Below, piece after piece: positions 37,402 to 47,325 of a DNA stretch of 64,000 bases. The stretch is taken from contig CASFYB010000007.1 in assembly GCA_949298825.1 (NCBI GenBank), positions 86,060 to 150,059 of the forward strand. Direction: 5' to 3'. Origin of the DNA: an uncultured Helicobacter sp. GTDB lineage: Bacteria; Campylobacterota; Campylobacteria; Campylobacterales; Helicobacteraceae. The position numbers were made by a program, and so were the translations under genes. Under the pieces are notes generated by a model that saw only the letters and a list, made by a program, of their open reading frames with translations, was not told where the DNA came from and did not search any database. How positions within the stretch are numbered: the first letter of the stretch is position 1; every line of letters begins with the position of its first letter.

Positions 37402-38138
37402 TCTCAAAAGTCGCCTCATTAAGTCAAAATATCACAAAAATTGCCCAAAATAAGGAATTTAACAACACTCTTCCTGTGCTTCTAAAAATCCTAAGCAAAG
37501 AAGGTGGAGATCTCTACTCTATTAAGATTGGGAATCTTACCCAGCAAACCAAAAGCCTCAAAGAACTTCAAATTGGCACACGTTACTTTGCTAATATTTC
37601 TAAAAGCTCTGTAGGCACCACTCTTATTTCTAATCTCACCCCCTACCCAGAACGTCTTAGCAATCTCATATCTTCACCCTTGCGATTTAAACATAATGAG
37701 CTAAAAGCCCTACTTGAAAGTAAGGATTTTGGCAAAGATTATAAAGATTTTCTTACCCAGCAATTTGTGCAAGCTAATAATAAAAATGATTTTTTCTTTT
37801 ATGGCAATATGCTTTTAGCGCTACAAAAAAATATCTATAATTTTATAGTTGATGAAAATGGGCGGAATAAAATCCTGCAAATTAAAGCAAAAAACACTTC
37901 TTCTCATCTTGAGTTTTACGCCCTATTTCCAGCCCTTGGGAATATCTCTGGGATGGTTTATTATGACAAAGATGCTCAAATGGGGCTAAATTTAAATACA
38001 CATTTTAAAAGTGTAAAAAGTCTACTTGAGAGGAATCTAGATTCCCTACATGGCTTTAAACAAATAAATATCTCTGTACAAGAAAACATCCCTCCGCTTT
38101 TCACCCTTGAAGATCATCTATTAAATATCACGGGTTAG
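37398..38138 (+). CDS. Unknown protein, possible remote FliK C-terminal-like domain
   Basis: Not recognised. The 246-residue protein is soluble, lysine- and asparagine-rich, with no signal peptide or membrane segment. The C-terminal ~70 residues (FYALFPALGNISGMVYYDKD, then HFKSVKSLLERNLDSL) loosely follow the layout of the Flg_hook domain of FliK: a beta strand, a segment before a short loop, and an alpha helix after a beta hairpin. This is a weak resemblance. It overlaps coaBC by four bases and the end of prmC by 11. Confidence 0.65.
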   Translation: MISKVASLSQNITKIAQNKEFNNTLPVLLKILSKEGGDLYSIKIGNLTQQTKSLKELQIGTRYFANISKSSVGTTLISNLTPYPERLSNLISSPLRFKHNELKALLESKDFGKDYKDFLTQQFVQANNKNDFFFYGNMLLALQKNIYNFIVDENGRNKILQIKAKNTSSHLEFYALFPALGNISGMVYYDKDAQMGLNLNTHFKSVKSLLERNLDSLHGFKQINISVQENIPPLFTLEDHLLNITG

Positions 38139-38979
38139 CCACATAGCAAGCCACAAACCCTCTATCAAGCCTTGCATAATCACGATAAAACTCTGGCTTA
38201 TAGCTAAAATGCTCTAGCTTTTTTTGCATACTTTGGCGTTGGTCACACCCCATCTCACAAGCCAAAATCTTAATCTCCCTCTCTGCGCTAAGTGCTATAA
38301 TCTCGCTTAAAATCTCATCTCCCACTTCCCCGCCAAAAAGAGCAATATGAGGTTCTGATAGCACATCCAAATCAAGCTCTTCTCCTCTGGCAATATAAGG
38401 TGGATTAGAGATCAATAAATCAAACTCCTCTTTTATGCCATCTAAAAGTGATGTATGCCTAAGGCTAATGCGTTTTTTTAAATCAGAATCTATAGTGCTA
38501 AAACGCTCTAAATTTACACTTGCTACCTCTAGGGCATCCTTTGAAATATCAGTTGCGACAATCTGCAAATGCGGGTATTTAAGCGCAAGAGTAATAGACA
38601 AAACTCCACTCCCAACACCAATCTCAGCAACCCTTGCTACATTATATTCCCTAATATAGAAATCTAGATTATCAATCAAAAGCTCACTTTCAGGTCTAGG
38701 GATGAGCACAGAAGAATCAACATAAAAATCTCTAGAATAAAAACTAGCTGACTGGATCAAATAAGCAATAGGGATATGAGAAATGCGCTTTGAAATAAGC
38801 TCTTGAAAATCCTTAAACTGATCTTCTTCTACTTGCTTTTCTCCCCATGTATGCAACCACTGACGTGTCACACCCATCACATGAGCCAACAAAATCTCTG
38901 ATTCTAATCCGACTCTTAAGGTTTTATTTGAGGCGATTAGCTCACGCTTGGCCCACATCAAGGCTTGAGCAACGGTCAT
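38128..38979 (-). CDS. prmC: Release factor glutamine methyltransferase
   Basis: Methylates the GGQ glutamine of RF1 and RF2. The 283-residue protein has an N-terminal helical domain, the SAM motif VAEIGVGSGVLSITLA, the post-I VATDISKDAL and the NPPY active-site motif LLISNPPYIARG. Length is normal. It overlaps the M48 protease gene by four bases (ATGA) and converges on the unknown gene at 37398. Confidence 0.94.
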   Translation of the reverse strand: MTVAQALMWAKRELIASNKTLRVGLESEILLAHVMGVTRQWLHTWGEKQVEEDQFKDFQELISKRISHIPIAYLIQSASFYSRDFYVDSSVLIPRPESELLIDNLDFYIREYNVARVAEIGVGSGVLSITLALKYPHLQIVATDISKDALEVASVNLERFSTIDSDLKKRISLRHTSLLDGIKEEFDLLISNPPYIARGEELDLDVLSEPHIALFGGEVGDEILSEIIALSAEREIKILACEMGCDQRQSMQKKLEHFSYKPEFYRDYARLDRGFVACYVANP

Positions 38980-40181
38980 ATATCATACTCCAATGCCCTC
39001 AATCTATCCAAAAGTGGTGGATGGGTATAGTGAAATGCTACATAAAGGCCATGAGAATAAGGGAAGGATTTATTCTCATTAACAATACGAATAAGCGCAT
39101 TGGCCAAAGTAGTCTTTGAGCTTAATGAAGCACCAAACTCATCAGCCCTATACTCTGCTTTTCTTAAGAAAATACCCAAAATAGGCATGATCCAGAAAAA
39201 CACAATTGGACTCCAAAGAACGACACATGCAAGCACTCCGCCCTCACAAGCAATACCAAATGCTTCTAAAAGCCACTTACAAGCCACACCAGCCAAGAAA
39301 AAGATCAAAAATAGCACGACTGTATTTAAGACCATATTTCTTAAGATATCGTGATTTTTAAAATGCCCAAGCTCATGTCCTAATACAGCTAAAAGTCCAT
39401 CCGTGCTAATATTTTTTAAAAGCGTGTCAAATAAAATAACTCGCTTGCTTTTAGACAGTCCGCCAAAATAAGCATTTAAACGCCCATCGCGCTTGCTAGC
39501 ATCCATCACAAACACGCCATTACTCTTAAAACCAACAGAATCTAAAAGCCCCTCAACACGCTGCTTTAAGTTCTCATCTTCTAATGGGGTAAAACGGTTA
39601 AAAATAGGTGCTAGGATAGTTGGATAAATCGCATTAAGCACAATGCCTAAGACCCAAACAAATAAAAATGCCCATAGCCACCATAAGCTAGTATGCTCAA
39701 TAAATGCGATCACACCTCCAGCGACAATCCCTCCAAACAATATAGCAAGCACTAAGCTTTTTATACAATCAAGCACAAAAAGCCCTAAGGTAGTTTTGCT
39801 AAAGCCAAAACGCTTATCTAGAATCATCTCTGTATAAAAACCTAATGGCAAGGATATTAAAATGTGGATTATCAAAAATCCTAGAAAAAATCCTAGATTC
39901 TGCCAAAATGAAGAAAGACTAGTAGATGTCCAAAAAGACTCCAAAGCCTCAAATCCAAAACCAAACCAAATCAAAAATAACAATCCTTCAAAAATTGTAC
40001 TAAATATTGATAGCTTGAGTTTTGCTATTGCATACATTCCGGCCTTTTGATAGTCCTCTGCATTAAGGATTACTGCTGGGGAATCTAGCTTTTGTTTGAC
40101 AAATTTCAACTGAATAAAATCAATCAATATCTTTGGCAAAATATAAAAGCCTATAATGAAAATTCCCAAATATACTAACAT
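38976..40181 (-). CDS. M48 family (Ste24/CAAX-type) membrane metalloprotease
   Basis: A 401-residue membrane protein with about seven hydrophobic segments and the zinc motif LAVLGHELGHFKNHDIL (HExxH), with a further ligand in YRADEFGA. This is the Ste24 type, larger than HtpX (~290). Bacterial members process or clear membrane proteins; the substrate here is unknown. The ATG at 40181 has AAGGAG six bases upstream; the ATG at 40205 has none. Confidence 0.9.
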   Translation of the reverse strand: MLVYLGIFIIGFYILPKILIDFIQLKFVKQKLDSPAVILNAEDYQKAGMYAIAKLKLSIFSTIFEGLLFLIWFGFGFEALESFWTSTSLSSFWQNLGFFLGFLIIHILISLPLGFYTEMILDKRFGFSKTTLGLFVLDCIKSLVLAILFGGIVAGGVIAFIEHTSLWWLWAFLFVWVLGIVLNAIYPTILAPIFNRFTPLEDENLKQRVEGLLDSVGFKSNGVFVMDASKRDGRLNAYFGGLSKSKRVILFDTLLKNISTDGLLAVLGHELGHFKNHDILRNMVLNTVVLFLIFFLAGVACKWLLEAFGIACEGGVLACVVLWSPIVFFWIMPILGIFLRKAEYRADEFGASLSSKTTLANALIRIVNENKSFPYSHGLYVAFHYTHPPLLDRLRALEYDI

Positions 40182-40294
40182 AGCTAGCTCCTTAATAAAA
40201 TACATAAAAATTCTAGACTAAAAACATAAATTTTTATTAAAGATTAAAGCTGGTTTTTGTAGGATTACATTAAAAATTTTAAGAAGGTTATAGT

Positions 40295-41932
40295 ATGCAA
40301 TCTAAAGTAGAACCCAAATATATTTTTGTCACCGGTGGTGTTTTAAGCTCACTGGGCAAAGGTATCTCCTCATCCTCCATCGCTACACTCTTGCAGGCAT
40401 CGGGCTTTAAGGTATCTATCTTAAAAATAGATCCCTATATCAATGTAGATCCTGGCACCATGAGTCCACTAGAGCATGGCGAAGTATTTGTTACTGCTGA
40501 TGGCGCAGAGACAGATCTTGATATTGGCCATTATGAGCGGTTCTTAAACACAAGTCTGAAGCGTCAAAACAACTTTACAACAGGGCAGGTCTATCTGTCT
40601 GTTATTGAAAATGAACGAGCAGGTAAATACCTGGGCAAAACCATCCAGGTCGTCCCTCATATCGTTGATGAAATAAAAGTGAGAATCAAATCTGTAGCCA
40701 AGAATCATGACTTCCTTGTCGTAGAGCTTGGTGGCACTGTAGGGGATATTGAGGGTATGCCCTATCTTGAAGCTATGCGCCAGATGAAGCATGAGTTAGG
40801 AAGCCAGAGGGTTATTAGCATCCATGTGACACTCATCCCTTATATCAAAGCAGCCGGTGAACAAAAAACTAAGCCTACCCAGCATTCTGTCCAAGAGTTA
40901 AGACGTATTGGGATCACTCCTCAAATCATCCTTGCTAGAAGCGAAAAACCCGTAAGCAAAGAGATGAAAAGAAAAATCGCTCTCTCCTGTGATGTTGATG
41001 ATAATAGCGTGATTATTGCAGAGGATGCACCAAGTATTTATGCCTGCCCTCTTAATTTTTTAAAAGAAGGGATTTTAAACCCCATTGCTAAGCATTTCAA
41101 CCTAAACCCCATCACACCAGATATAGAATCTTGGGATCTCTTAGTAAAAAAAATCATCTCTCCTCAACATCAAATCACCATTGGCTTTGTGGGTAAATAT
41201 TTAGGGTTAAAAGAATCTTACAAATCACTTACAGAAGCCCTGATCCATGCTGGTGCACATATGGATACTAAGATTCATATTAAATGGATTGATAGCGAAG
41301 AGCTCAATGAAGAAAAGCTAGATTTACTTAATGATGTTGATGGGATTTTAATCCCTGGGGGATTTGGGTCTAGAGGGATAGATGGAAAGATCCGCGCCAT
41401 CTCTTATGCAAGAGAAAAGCAGATTCCCTTTCTTGGGATCTGTCTTGGCATGCAGCTTAGCATCATAGAATTTTTACGCAACAAGGCTGGAATCAAAGAG
41501 GCTAATTCCATTGAGTTTGATAAAAATACCACAGAGCCTGCAATCTATTTGATAGAAGATTTTATTGATCGTAGTGGCAAGACACAGATCAGGACCCATC
41601 AAAGCCCTATGGGGGGGACGATGCGCCTAGGGGAATATGAATGCAAGCTTAAAAAAGATTCTATTATTTATCAAAGTTATGGGAATTGCGAGGTTATCAA
41701 AGAGCGTCATCGCCATCGCTATGAAGCCAATCCAAAATATCAAGAGATACTAGAAAAAAATGGGATGAGTATCTGTGCTGAAGGCAAAGAGGGGCTTATT
41801 GAAGCTGTTGAGATCAAAAATCACCCCTTCTTTGTGGCCGTGCAATTCCATCCAGAATTCACCTCTCGCCTGCAAAACCCAAATGCCATAATCCTAGCCT
41901 TTGCTAAAAAAGCCTTAGAGTATAAAAAGTAG
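40295..41932 (+). CDS. pyrG: CTP synthase
   Basis: Makes CTP from UTP with glutamine as nitrogen donor. The 545-residue protein has the synthase domain ([40 protein letters not shown]) and the glutamine amidotransferase domain with catalytic cysteine in [11 protein letters not shown] and FHPEF near the end. A run of seven G occurs inside the gene near 41612. recJ starts at the next base after its stop. Confidence 0.96.
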   Translation: MQSKVEPKYIFVTGGVLSSLGKGISSSSIATLLQASGFKVSILKIDPYINVDPGTMSPLEHGEVFVTADGAETDLDIGHYERFLNTSLKRQNNFTTGQVYLSVIENERAGKYLGKTIQVVPHIVDEIKVRIKSVAKNHDFLVVELGGTVGDIEGMPYLEAMRQMKHELGSQRVISIHVTLIPYIKAAGEQKTKPTQHSVQELRRIGITPQIILARSEKPVSKEMKRKIALSCDVDDNSVIIAEDAPSIYACPLNFLKEGILNPIAKHFNLNPITPDIESWDLLVKKIISPQHQITIGFVGKYLGLKESYKSLTEALIHAGAHMDTKIHIKWIDSEELNEEKLDLLNDVDGILIPGGFGSRGIDGKIRAISYAREKQIPFLGICLGMQLSIIEFLRNKAGIKEANSIEFDKNTTEPAIYLIEDFIDRSGKTQIRTHQSPMGGTMRLGEYECKLKKDSIIYQSYGNCEVIKERHRHRYEANPKYQEILEKNGMSICAEGKEGLIEAVEIKNHPFFVAVQFHPEFTSRLQNPNAIILAFAKKALEYKK

Positions 41933-43516
41933 ATGACCCACTCTACTCCTATGCATCCAAGTGATGCGCCCTTAAGCCTGGATGATTTGAATAACATCTT
42001 ATCATCACGCTTTAAGGATGATGAGTTTAAGAATCTAAAAGATATGCCCCATCCCCATACACTCAAAAATTGTGAACTAGCGGCCAAAATCTGTGCACAA
42101 AGCATCCAAAAAAATCACAAGATTCTCATCATTGGGGATTATGATGTAGATGGGGTGATGGCCACAGTTATTATGATGAAATTTTTTGAAATGCTTAATT
42201 ATCAAAATATTAAATACACCATCCCTAATCGCTTTGAAGATGGTTATGGCATTAGCAAGGATATTATCACACGATATGAAGATGTTGATCTTATTATCAC
42301 TGTTGATAATGGCATCGCTGCATTTGAGGCAGCTCAATACTGCCATGATCAAAATATCTCTCTTATCATCACAGATCATCACAACATTCAAGATGATATA
42401 CCTAAGGCTAAAGCGATTATTAATCCCAAACAAAAAGACTGCTTATTTGCTCAAAAAGATATATGTGGAGCAGCTGTAGCATGGTATTTTTGCAATGCTA
42501 TTAAGCTCGCACTTCATGAAAGCTTCTCACTCCAACCACTACTCAAATATGTGATGTTAGCTACTATTTCAGATATGATGCCATTAATAAATCTCAATAG
42601 GCTTTTTGTCAAAAAAGGCTTGCAACAATTTATAGCTTCAGAAGAAAAAGCAGATGTATTATTAAAAACACTTTTAAAAAATGCTCAAATAAATGCGCAA
42701 GATATAAGCTTTTATATCATCCCTCTTTTAAATAGCGCAGGAAGGATTGGGGATGCTAGGATTGCCTGTGAGTTTTTCCTAGCTCAAGATGAAGCCTATA
42801 TCAAAACCATCTTTCATGATCTTAAAAACCTCAATCTTGAGCGCAAAAATATCACTCAAGAAGTCTATAAGCTTGCAAAAAACTCTTTAAAACAGACACC
42901 AAACTATGTCCTAGCCTTTGGCGAAAACTTTAATGATGGAGTGCTTGGCATCGTAGCTGCACGTCTTGTAGAATCATATCTGCGACCAGCCTTTGTCTTT
43001 ACAAAAAAACAAGATGGTAGCTTCAAAGGCTCTGGGCGCAGTGATGGTAAAATCAATATCTTTGAAACCCTTCTTCCCTTTCAGGATAGCTTTTTACACT
43101 TTGGTGGGCATGCCCAAGCAGTGGGTATTAGTTTAGATTCTGCAGCGCTAGAAAGGTTTGATGACTTTTTTGCCTCTTGCATCCTGCTAGATGAAGAAGA
43201 AAGGCATGATATTTTAGGGTATTTAAAATTAGAAAGCATTGATTATAAATTATTAGATATCATCAATAGTTTTGAGCCCTATGGCCAAGGCAATGAGCTA
43301 CCAAAATTTCACATCAAGAATCTAAAAATCACTCAATGCAAAAAAGTCAAAAATACCCATCAAAGACTTGAGTTTGATCGCAAAATCTGGGGTGTAGAGT
43401 TTTTTTCCAAACAATTTTATGAAATTGGGGAATGTGTAGATATTACTTGCTCACCTACCCTTGACTTTTATAAGCAAATATCCTTGCAAATCCACTCAAT
43501 CACTCATGCCCTTTAA
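41933..43516 (+). CDS. recJ: Single-stranded-DNA exonuclease RecJ
   Basis: 5'-3' single-strand DNase of recombination and repair. The 527-residue protein has IIGDYDVDGVMATVI, the DHH motif ITDHHNIQ, PKQKDCLFAQKDICGAAVA, and a DHHA1 domain with LHFGGHAQAVG and SGRSDG. It begins directly at the pyrG end and its own end overlaps the pseudouridine synthase gene by 11 bases. The pyrG-recJ-rlu order is also known from H. pylori. Confidence 0.95.
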   Translation: MTHSTPMHPSDAPLSLDDLNNILSSRFKDDEFKNLKDMPHPHTLKNCELAAKICAQSIQKNHKILIIGDYDVDGVMATVIMMKFFEMLNYQNIKYTIPNRFEDGYGISKDIITRYEDVDLIITVDNGIAAFEAAQYCHDQNISLIITDHHNIQDDIPKAKAIINPKQKDCLFAQKDICGAAVAWYFCNAIKLALHESFSLQPLLKYVMLATISDMMPLINLNRLFVKKGLQQFIASEEKADVLLKTLLKNAQINAQDISFYIIPLLNSAGRIGDARIACEFFLAQDEAYIKTIFHDLKNLNLERKNITQEVYKLAKNSLKQTPNYVLAFGENFNDGVLGIVAARLVESYLRPAFVFTKKQDGSFKGSGRSDGKINIFETLLPFQDSFLHFGGHAQAVGISLDSAALERFDDFFASCILLDEEERHDILGYLKLESIDYKLLDIINSFEPYGQGNELPKFHIKNLKITQCKKVKNTHQRLEFDRKIWGVEFFSKQFYEIGECVDITCSPTLDFYKQISLQIHSITHAL

Positions 43517-44480
43517 ATACAAGCTCCTCACATCTAATAAACCCGCAACTGCCACCAAGATCCTAAGGGCACTAGGCTATAACAATAAGGAATCCCAAAA
43601 GATCATCGATAAAGGGCGTATGCGCACTCTAGATAATCAAATCATACAAAAAAGCCAAATTATAACTGGGGATTTTTGGCTCTACGATTTTGAGCCAGAT
43701 GGAGAGATTGCTCCTTTTTTCATCCATCAAGACTTTGCACTTTTTAACAAACCTCACAATCTACTGACCCATCCAAAAGGGCAATTTCAACACCAAAGCC
43801 TATGTGATAGCATCAAGACTTTTTTAGGCAAGCAGGCACAGCCACTTCACAGGCTAGATTATGAAACAAGTGGGATCTTGCTAGCCAGTAGAGATAAAAA
43901 AGCAGAGATAACACTAAAAAAGGCATTTGAAGAAAAAAGGATAACAAAAACCTATCTTGCATTAGTCCATGGGATAGTCAGCCAAGATTGCATCATTGAT
44001 GCACCAATCCTCACACCAAGAAAAGATAGACAAGGTGACCTATCAATCCGCTGTAGTATCCACCAAGATGGCAAAGCCTCTCAAACCCACATACAGCCCA
44101 TAGCCTATATAAATCAAATACAAGAAATCCAACTTCACAAAAATTGTCCACCAGAAGATATACATCTTTTAAAGTCACTAGGGACAATCACAGATAAAAA
44201 AATTGCTGCTATCTATACTCTTTTGAAAGTCTATCCCCTCACTGGGCGCACCCATCAAATCAGACTCCATCTAGCCCACATCCACCATCCTATTGTCAAT
44301 GAACCTCTATATTGTGATGATGCAAAAGCTAGGGAGTATTTGGATAATAAACTAAAAATCACAGATGATAAAAGATTTTTGCGCCTACATGCTTTAAGTT
44401 TAAATTTTAGCTATAAAAATATTCAATATATTTTTAAAATACCTTGTCATAAAGATTTTTTGAAATTAGAGGATTTTTAA
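43506..44480 (+). CDS. RluA-family pseudouridine synthase
   Basis: Isomerises uridines of 23S rRNA or tRNA. The 324-residue protein has an N-terminal S4-like domain (SNKPATATKILRALGYN), the catalytic motif PLHRLDYETSGILLAS (catalytic Asp in RLD), and TGRTHQIRLHLAHIHHPIVNEPLY. Which uridine is the target (RluC or RluD type) cannot be decided. The ATG at 43506 lies inside the last codons of recJ; an upstream in-frame start would put 15 extra residues inside recJ. Confidence 0.9.
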   Translation: MPFKYKLLTSNKPATATKILRALGYNNKESQKIIDKGRMRTLDNQIIQKSQIITGDFWLYDFEPDGEIAPFFIHQDFALFNKPHNLLTHPKGQFQHQSLCDSIKTFLGKQAQPLHRLDYETSGILLASRDKKAEITLKKAFEEKRITKTYLALVHGIVSQDCIIDAPILTPRKDRQGDLSIRCSIHQDGKASQTHIQPIAYINQIQEIQLHKNCPPEDIHLLKSLGTITDKKIAAIYTLLKVYPLTGRTHQIRLHLAHIHHPIVNEPLYCDDAKAREYLDNKLKITDDKRFLRLHALSLNFSYKNIQYIFKIPCHKDFLKLEDF

Positions 44481-44506
44481 AAAGATTAGGGAAGCCCCTA
44501 ATCTTT
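44481..44506. terminator. Bidirectional terminator between convergent genes
   Basis: An 11-bp perfect stem (44481-44491 with 44496-44506) with a 4-base loop lies just after the TAA of the pseudouridine synthase gene and before the end of the minus-strand lipoprotein gene. The stem has a CCC/GGG core and A/T-rich edges, so it can end transcripts from both sides. Confidence 0.75.
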
Positions 44507-44510
44507 AAGA

Positions 44511-45029
44511 TTAACGTAAGGTATTTAGCACTTGATCATAAGCCTTTTGCATTGCTCTTTGAAGCATTTCTTCTTTATCTGCATTACTTATCTTAGCGCC
44601 CTTGCCAATACCTAATATTTTTTTACCATTAATTTTTAAAGATTGCTCACTATTAAACTGTGTAGTGCTGCGATCTTTTTTAAGCATAAAGGATACTTTG
44701 ATCCCTGCTGTAGCCTCTTGATTATCCGTAGCAATACCCTCCTCATTTTGATAGTTCATATAACTAGAAACATTAATATTAAAGCTATAGGCATCTGGAT
44801 TCTCGCTTAAGGCTAGACAGGAATCTCTATTCATACTTTGCTCAAAAAACTTTTTAATATCCTCAATACTTACCTCAAGCTCATTTTCACCTAGATTAAT
44901 CTCAGGTGTACTAATATAGGCAAAAGGACTTTCGCATTTCTCCACCTTTGCCTCAGGGGCTTGAGGTGCAAACATAGAACACCCACTAAAAATAATTGCG
45001 ATTAATGAAAATAAAGCAATATTACGCAT
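44511..45029 (-). CDS. Uncharacterised lipoprotein
   Basis: Function not recognised. The 172-residue protein has a lipoprotein signal peptide with lipobox FSGC (Cys 17) and a mature part starting with proline/alanine-rich residues. The mature part has a second cysteine pair (KCESPF, SCLALS) and ends with a helical stretch (ADKEEMLQRAMQKAYDQVLNTL). It is alone between two gene groups. No obvious family motif is visible. Confidence 0.7.
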   Translation of the reverse strand: MRNIALFSLIAIIFSGCSMFAPQAPEAKVEKCESPFAYISTPEINLGENELEVSIEDIKKFFEQSMNRDSCLALSENPDAYSFNINVSSYMNYQNEEGIATDNQEATAGIKVSFMLKKDRSTTQFNSEQSLKINGKKILGIGKGAKISNADKEEMLQRAMQKAYDQVLNTLR

Positions 45030-45081
45030 TTAAAACCTCCAAAAATATAAGCTAAATTATATCCAAAATATCCAAAGCATA

Positions 45082-46215
45082 TTAATGGCGCGCACTAAAA
45101 TCAATGATGCAATTAGCCACATATTCTGCCTGCTCTTTTGTCACATGAGCACCCATAGGCAATGATAAAATATCCCTATCCCAATTGCTAGCATTTGGCA
45201 GAGGATGGATAAGCATATGAATATGGCTTTTTAGCTCTGGGATTTTATTAAGGGCTAGGGGATAATGGATGTGAGTTTGCACACCCTTAATCTCAAGAAA
45301 CTTCTGAAGCATCTCTCTGCATCCAGCAAGCCCTCCGATCAACCTGATCACATAGTTATGCCATACACAAGCATCAGGGGATGATGGTTCTGGGCAAACA
45401 ACCCCTTCGCATTTGCTTAAAACTTCATGATACACTGCTGCAATCTCAGCCCTATAAGCATTGTGAGTATCCAAATCTCGAAGCTTTAGGCTTAAAAACA
45501 TAGCCTGGATAGAATCTAATCTTGAGTTTCTACCCACAAATCCAGGCTTACACTCTAGCAAGCTGTGATTAGATATATTTCTTGCCCTATCTAGGAGCGA
45601 TCTTGTATTAGAGATGATCGCACCACCATCCCCAATAGCACCCAAATTTTTACTAGGATAAAAGCTAAAAGTCCCCACATCACCTATGCTACCTACGCTT
45701 TTAACCTCATTTTGTATCTTGATCCTAGCTCCATGGGCTTGAGAGCAATCCTCAATTACCAAAAGCCCATAGTCCTGTGCGATCTTCATAATCACATTCA
45801 TATCACAAACTCGCCCATAAAGATGGACAACAATAATGGCTGAAGTTTGTGGTGTTATAGCAGATAGGATGGCTTGAGGAGAGATATTGTAATTTTCATC
45901 ACAATCTACTATCACGGCCTTAAAACCCATATTTAGCACAGCTTCAGCAGTAGCCTTAAAGGTATTAGCCGGCAATATGATCTGACTTCCCTTAGGGAGA
46001 TTAAGCGCCTTTATAGCGATCTCTATAGCATCTGTCCCATTGGCCACGCCCACACAACCCAAAGCCCCACAATACTTAGCAAACTCCTCTTCAAACTGTG
46101 CACACTCAACACTCTTAATAAAACGAGAATCAAAATACATCTCTTTAAACCTATGGGAAAACTCTTCATAATAAGGTCCATTCACATAGGATAAATCCAA
46201 AAACCTTACCTCCAT
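45082..46215 (-). CDS. DegT/DnrJ/EryC1/StrS family PLP-dependent sugar aminotransferase
   Basis: A 377-residue PLP enzyme that typically transfers an amino group to a nucleotide-linked keto sugar. Seen: the Schiff-base lysine in TFSFYPSKNLGAIGDGGA, GTDAIEIAIKAL near the phosphate cup, PANTFKATAEAVL, and EDCSQAHGA. The ATG at 46215 is used because AAGGGGGA lies six bases upstream. The gene follows gapA by 12 bases. No other sugar-nucleotide gene is beside it; the sugar is unknown. Confidence 0.88.
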   Translation of the reverse strand: MEVRFLDLSYVNGPYYEEFSHRFKEMYFDSRFIKSVECAQFEEEFAKYCGALGCVGVANGTDAIEIAIKALNLPKGSQIILPANTFKATAEAVLNMGFKAVIVDCDENYNISPQAILSAITPQTSAIIVVHLYGRVCDMNVIMKIAQDYGLLVIEDCSQAHGARIKIQNEVKSVGSIGDVGTFSFYPSKNLGAIGDGGAIISNTRSLLDRARNISNHSLLECKPGFVGRNSRLDSIQAMFLSLKLRDLDTHNAYRAEIAAVYHEVLSKCEGVVCPEPSSPDACVWHNYVIRLIGGLAGCREMLQKFLEIKGVQTHIHYPLALNKIPELKSHIHMLIHPLPNASNWDRDILSLPMGAHVTKEQAEYVANCIIDFSARH

Positions 46216-46226
46216 TTCAATCCCCC

Positions 46227-47210
46227 TTAAGCACTTATATAGCAAGCCAAATCAATAATTCTATTAGAATAGCCCCATTCATTATCATACCAAGCCATGA
46301 TCTTGGCCATCTCTCCAACACTAAAGCTTAAATCACTAGCCACTATACAACTATGACTATCACCTAAAAAATCACTACTCACACCATAGCCATCATCAAC
46401 CTTCAAGATCCCTTTCATTTCCTTGTCTGCATACTGCCTTAAAAGCTCATTTAAATTTTCTAAAGGATGGGCTAGCCTGATGCTTAAATCCAGCATCGAT
46501 ACATCCGCCACAGGCACACGCACACTATGCCCATGTAGCTTTCCTTTCAAATCTGGTAACACCCGGTAAAGATTTTTGGCCGCTCCTGTTGTAGTAGGGA
46601 TGATATTTAGAGCTGCTGCCCTGCTCCTTCGCTTATCAGTTGCATGAGCATTATCTAGTAATTTTTGATCAAAAGTATAACTATGGATAGTAGTAATCAC
46701 CCCTTCTTTGATCCCAAAATGAGAATCTAAAATCTTGCATAATGGTGCTAGACAATTTGTCGTACAAGAGGCATTTGATACCACCCTCTCTCCATTATAA
46801 TCATGCTCATTCACACCCATGACAAATGTAGGCATATCATCAATAGATGGAGCAGATAAAATAACCTTTTTAGCTCCTTTTTTTAGGTGATGAGAAATAC
46901 TTTTTGTATCCAAAAATTTTCCAGAACTCTCTATAACTATATCCACTTCCCCAAAATCCACATCTATAGGATCACTATAATTAGAAATACTTACTTCTTT
47001 TCCATCAATAAAAAGCCTATTTTCCTCATATCTCACCTCTTTAAGAAATGCTCCATGCGTAGAATCTAAGCGCAAAAGATAGCTTAAGATCTCAAAATCA
47101 CAAGGATCATTAATTCCTACCAACTCCACATCATCACGAAGAGAAATCACGCGAGCAATGCAACGCCCTAAACGTCCAAAACCATTGATGGCAATCCTAA
47201 GTTTTTTCAC
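46227..47210 (-). CDS. gapA: Glyceraldehyde-3-phosphate dehydrogenase
   Basis: Glycolysis/gluconeogenesis enzyme. The 327-residue protein has IAINGFGRLGRCIARV, the catalytic SNASCTTNCLAPL, and MAWYDNEWGYSNRI at the end. The start codon is GTG at 47210, with AAGGA seven bases upstream. It is divergent from the YccA-type gene, a neighbourhood also seen in H. pylori. Confidence 0.95.
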   Translation of the reverse strand: MKKLRIAINGFGRLGRCIARVISLRDDVELVGINDPCDFEILSYLLRLDSTHGAFLKEVRYEENRLFIDGKEVSISNYSDPIDVDFGEVDIVIESSGKFLDTKSISHHLKKGAKKVILSAPSIDDMPTFVMGVNEHDYNGERVVSNASCTTNCLAPLCKILDSHFGIKEGVITTIHSYTFDQKLLDNAHATDKRRSRAAALNIIPTTTGAAKNLYRVLPDLKGKLHGHSVRVPVADVSMLDLSIRLAHPLENLNELLRQYADKEMKGILKVDDGYGVSSDFLGDSHSCIVASDLSFSVGEMAKIMAWYDNEWGYSNRIIDLACYISA

Positions 47211-47236
47211 TACAAAATCCTTTATTTCTTAGCATA

Positions 47237-47242
47237 ATTATA
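47237..47242 (-). promoter_or_regulatory. Candidate -10 element for gapA
   Basis: A perfect TATAAT on the minus strand, 27 bases upstream of the gapA GTG. No good -35 is seen. It lies in the 115-base gap shared with the divergent BI-1-type gene. The downstream DegT gene would be on the same transcript. Confidence 0.45.
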
Positions 47243-47325
47243 ACGCTAATTTAATGAGTAGTTTGCACTTTCTTAACACTGCTAAAGTAATATTTTTAAA
47301 CAAAAATTATTATAAAGGAGCAATC

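Noticed and set aside
41612..41618. Run of seven G inside pyrG
   Set aside because: Short tract in an essential gene and part of a normal conserved stretch; no sign of contingency-locus use.
47254..47325. N-terminal extension of the BI-1-type protein
   Set aside because: The ATG at 47326 has an ideal AAAGGAG and gives the family N-terminus; the upstream part is promoter region.
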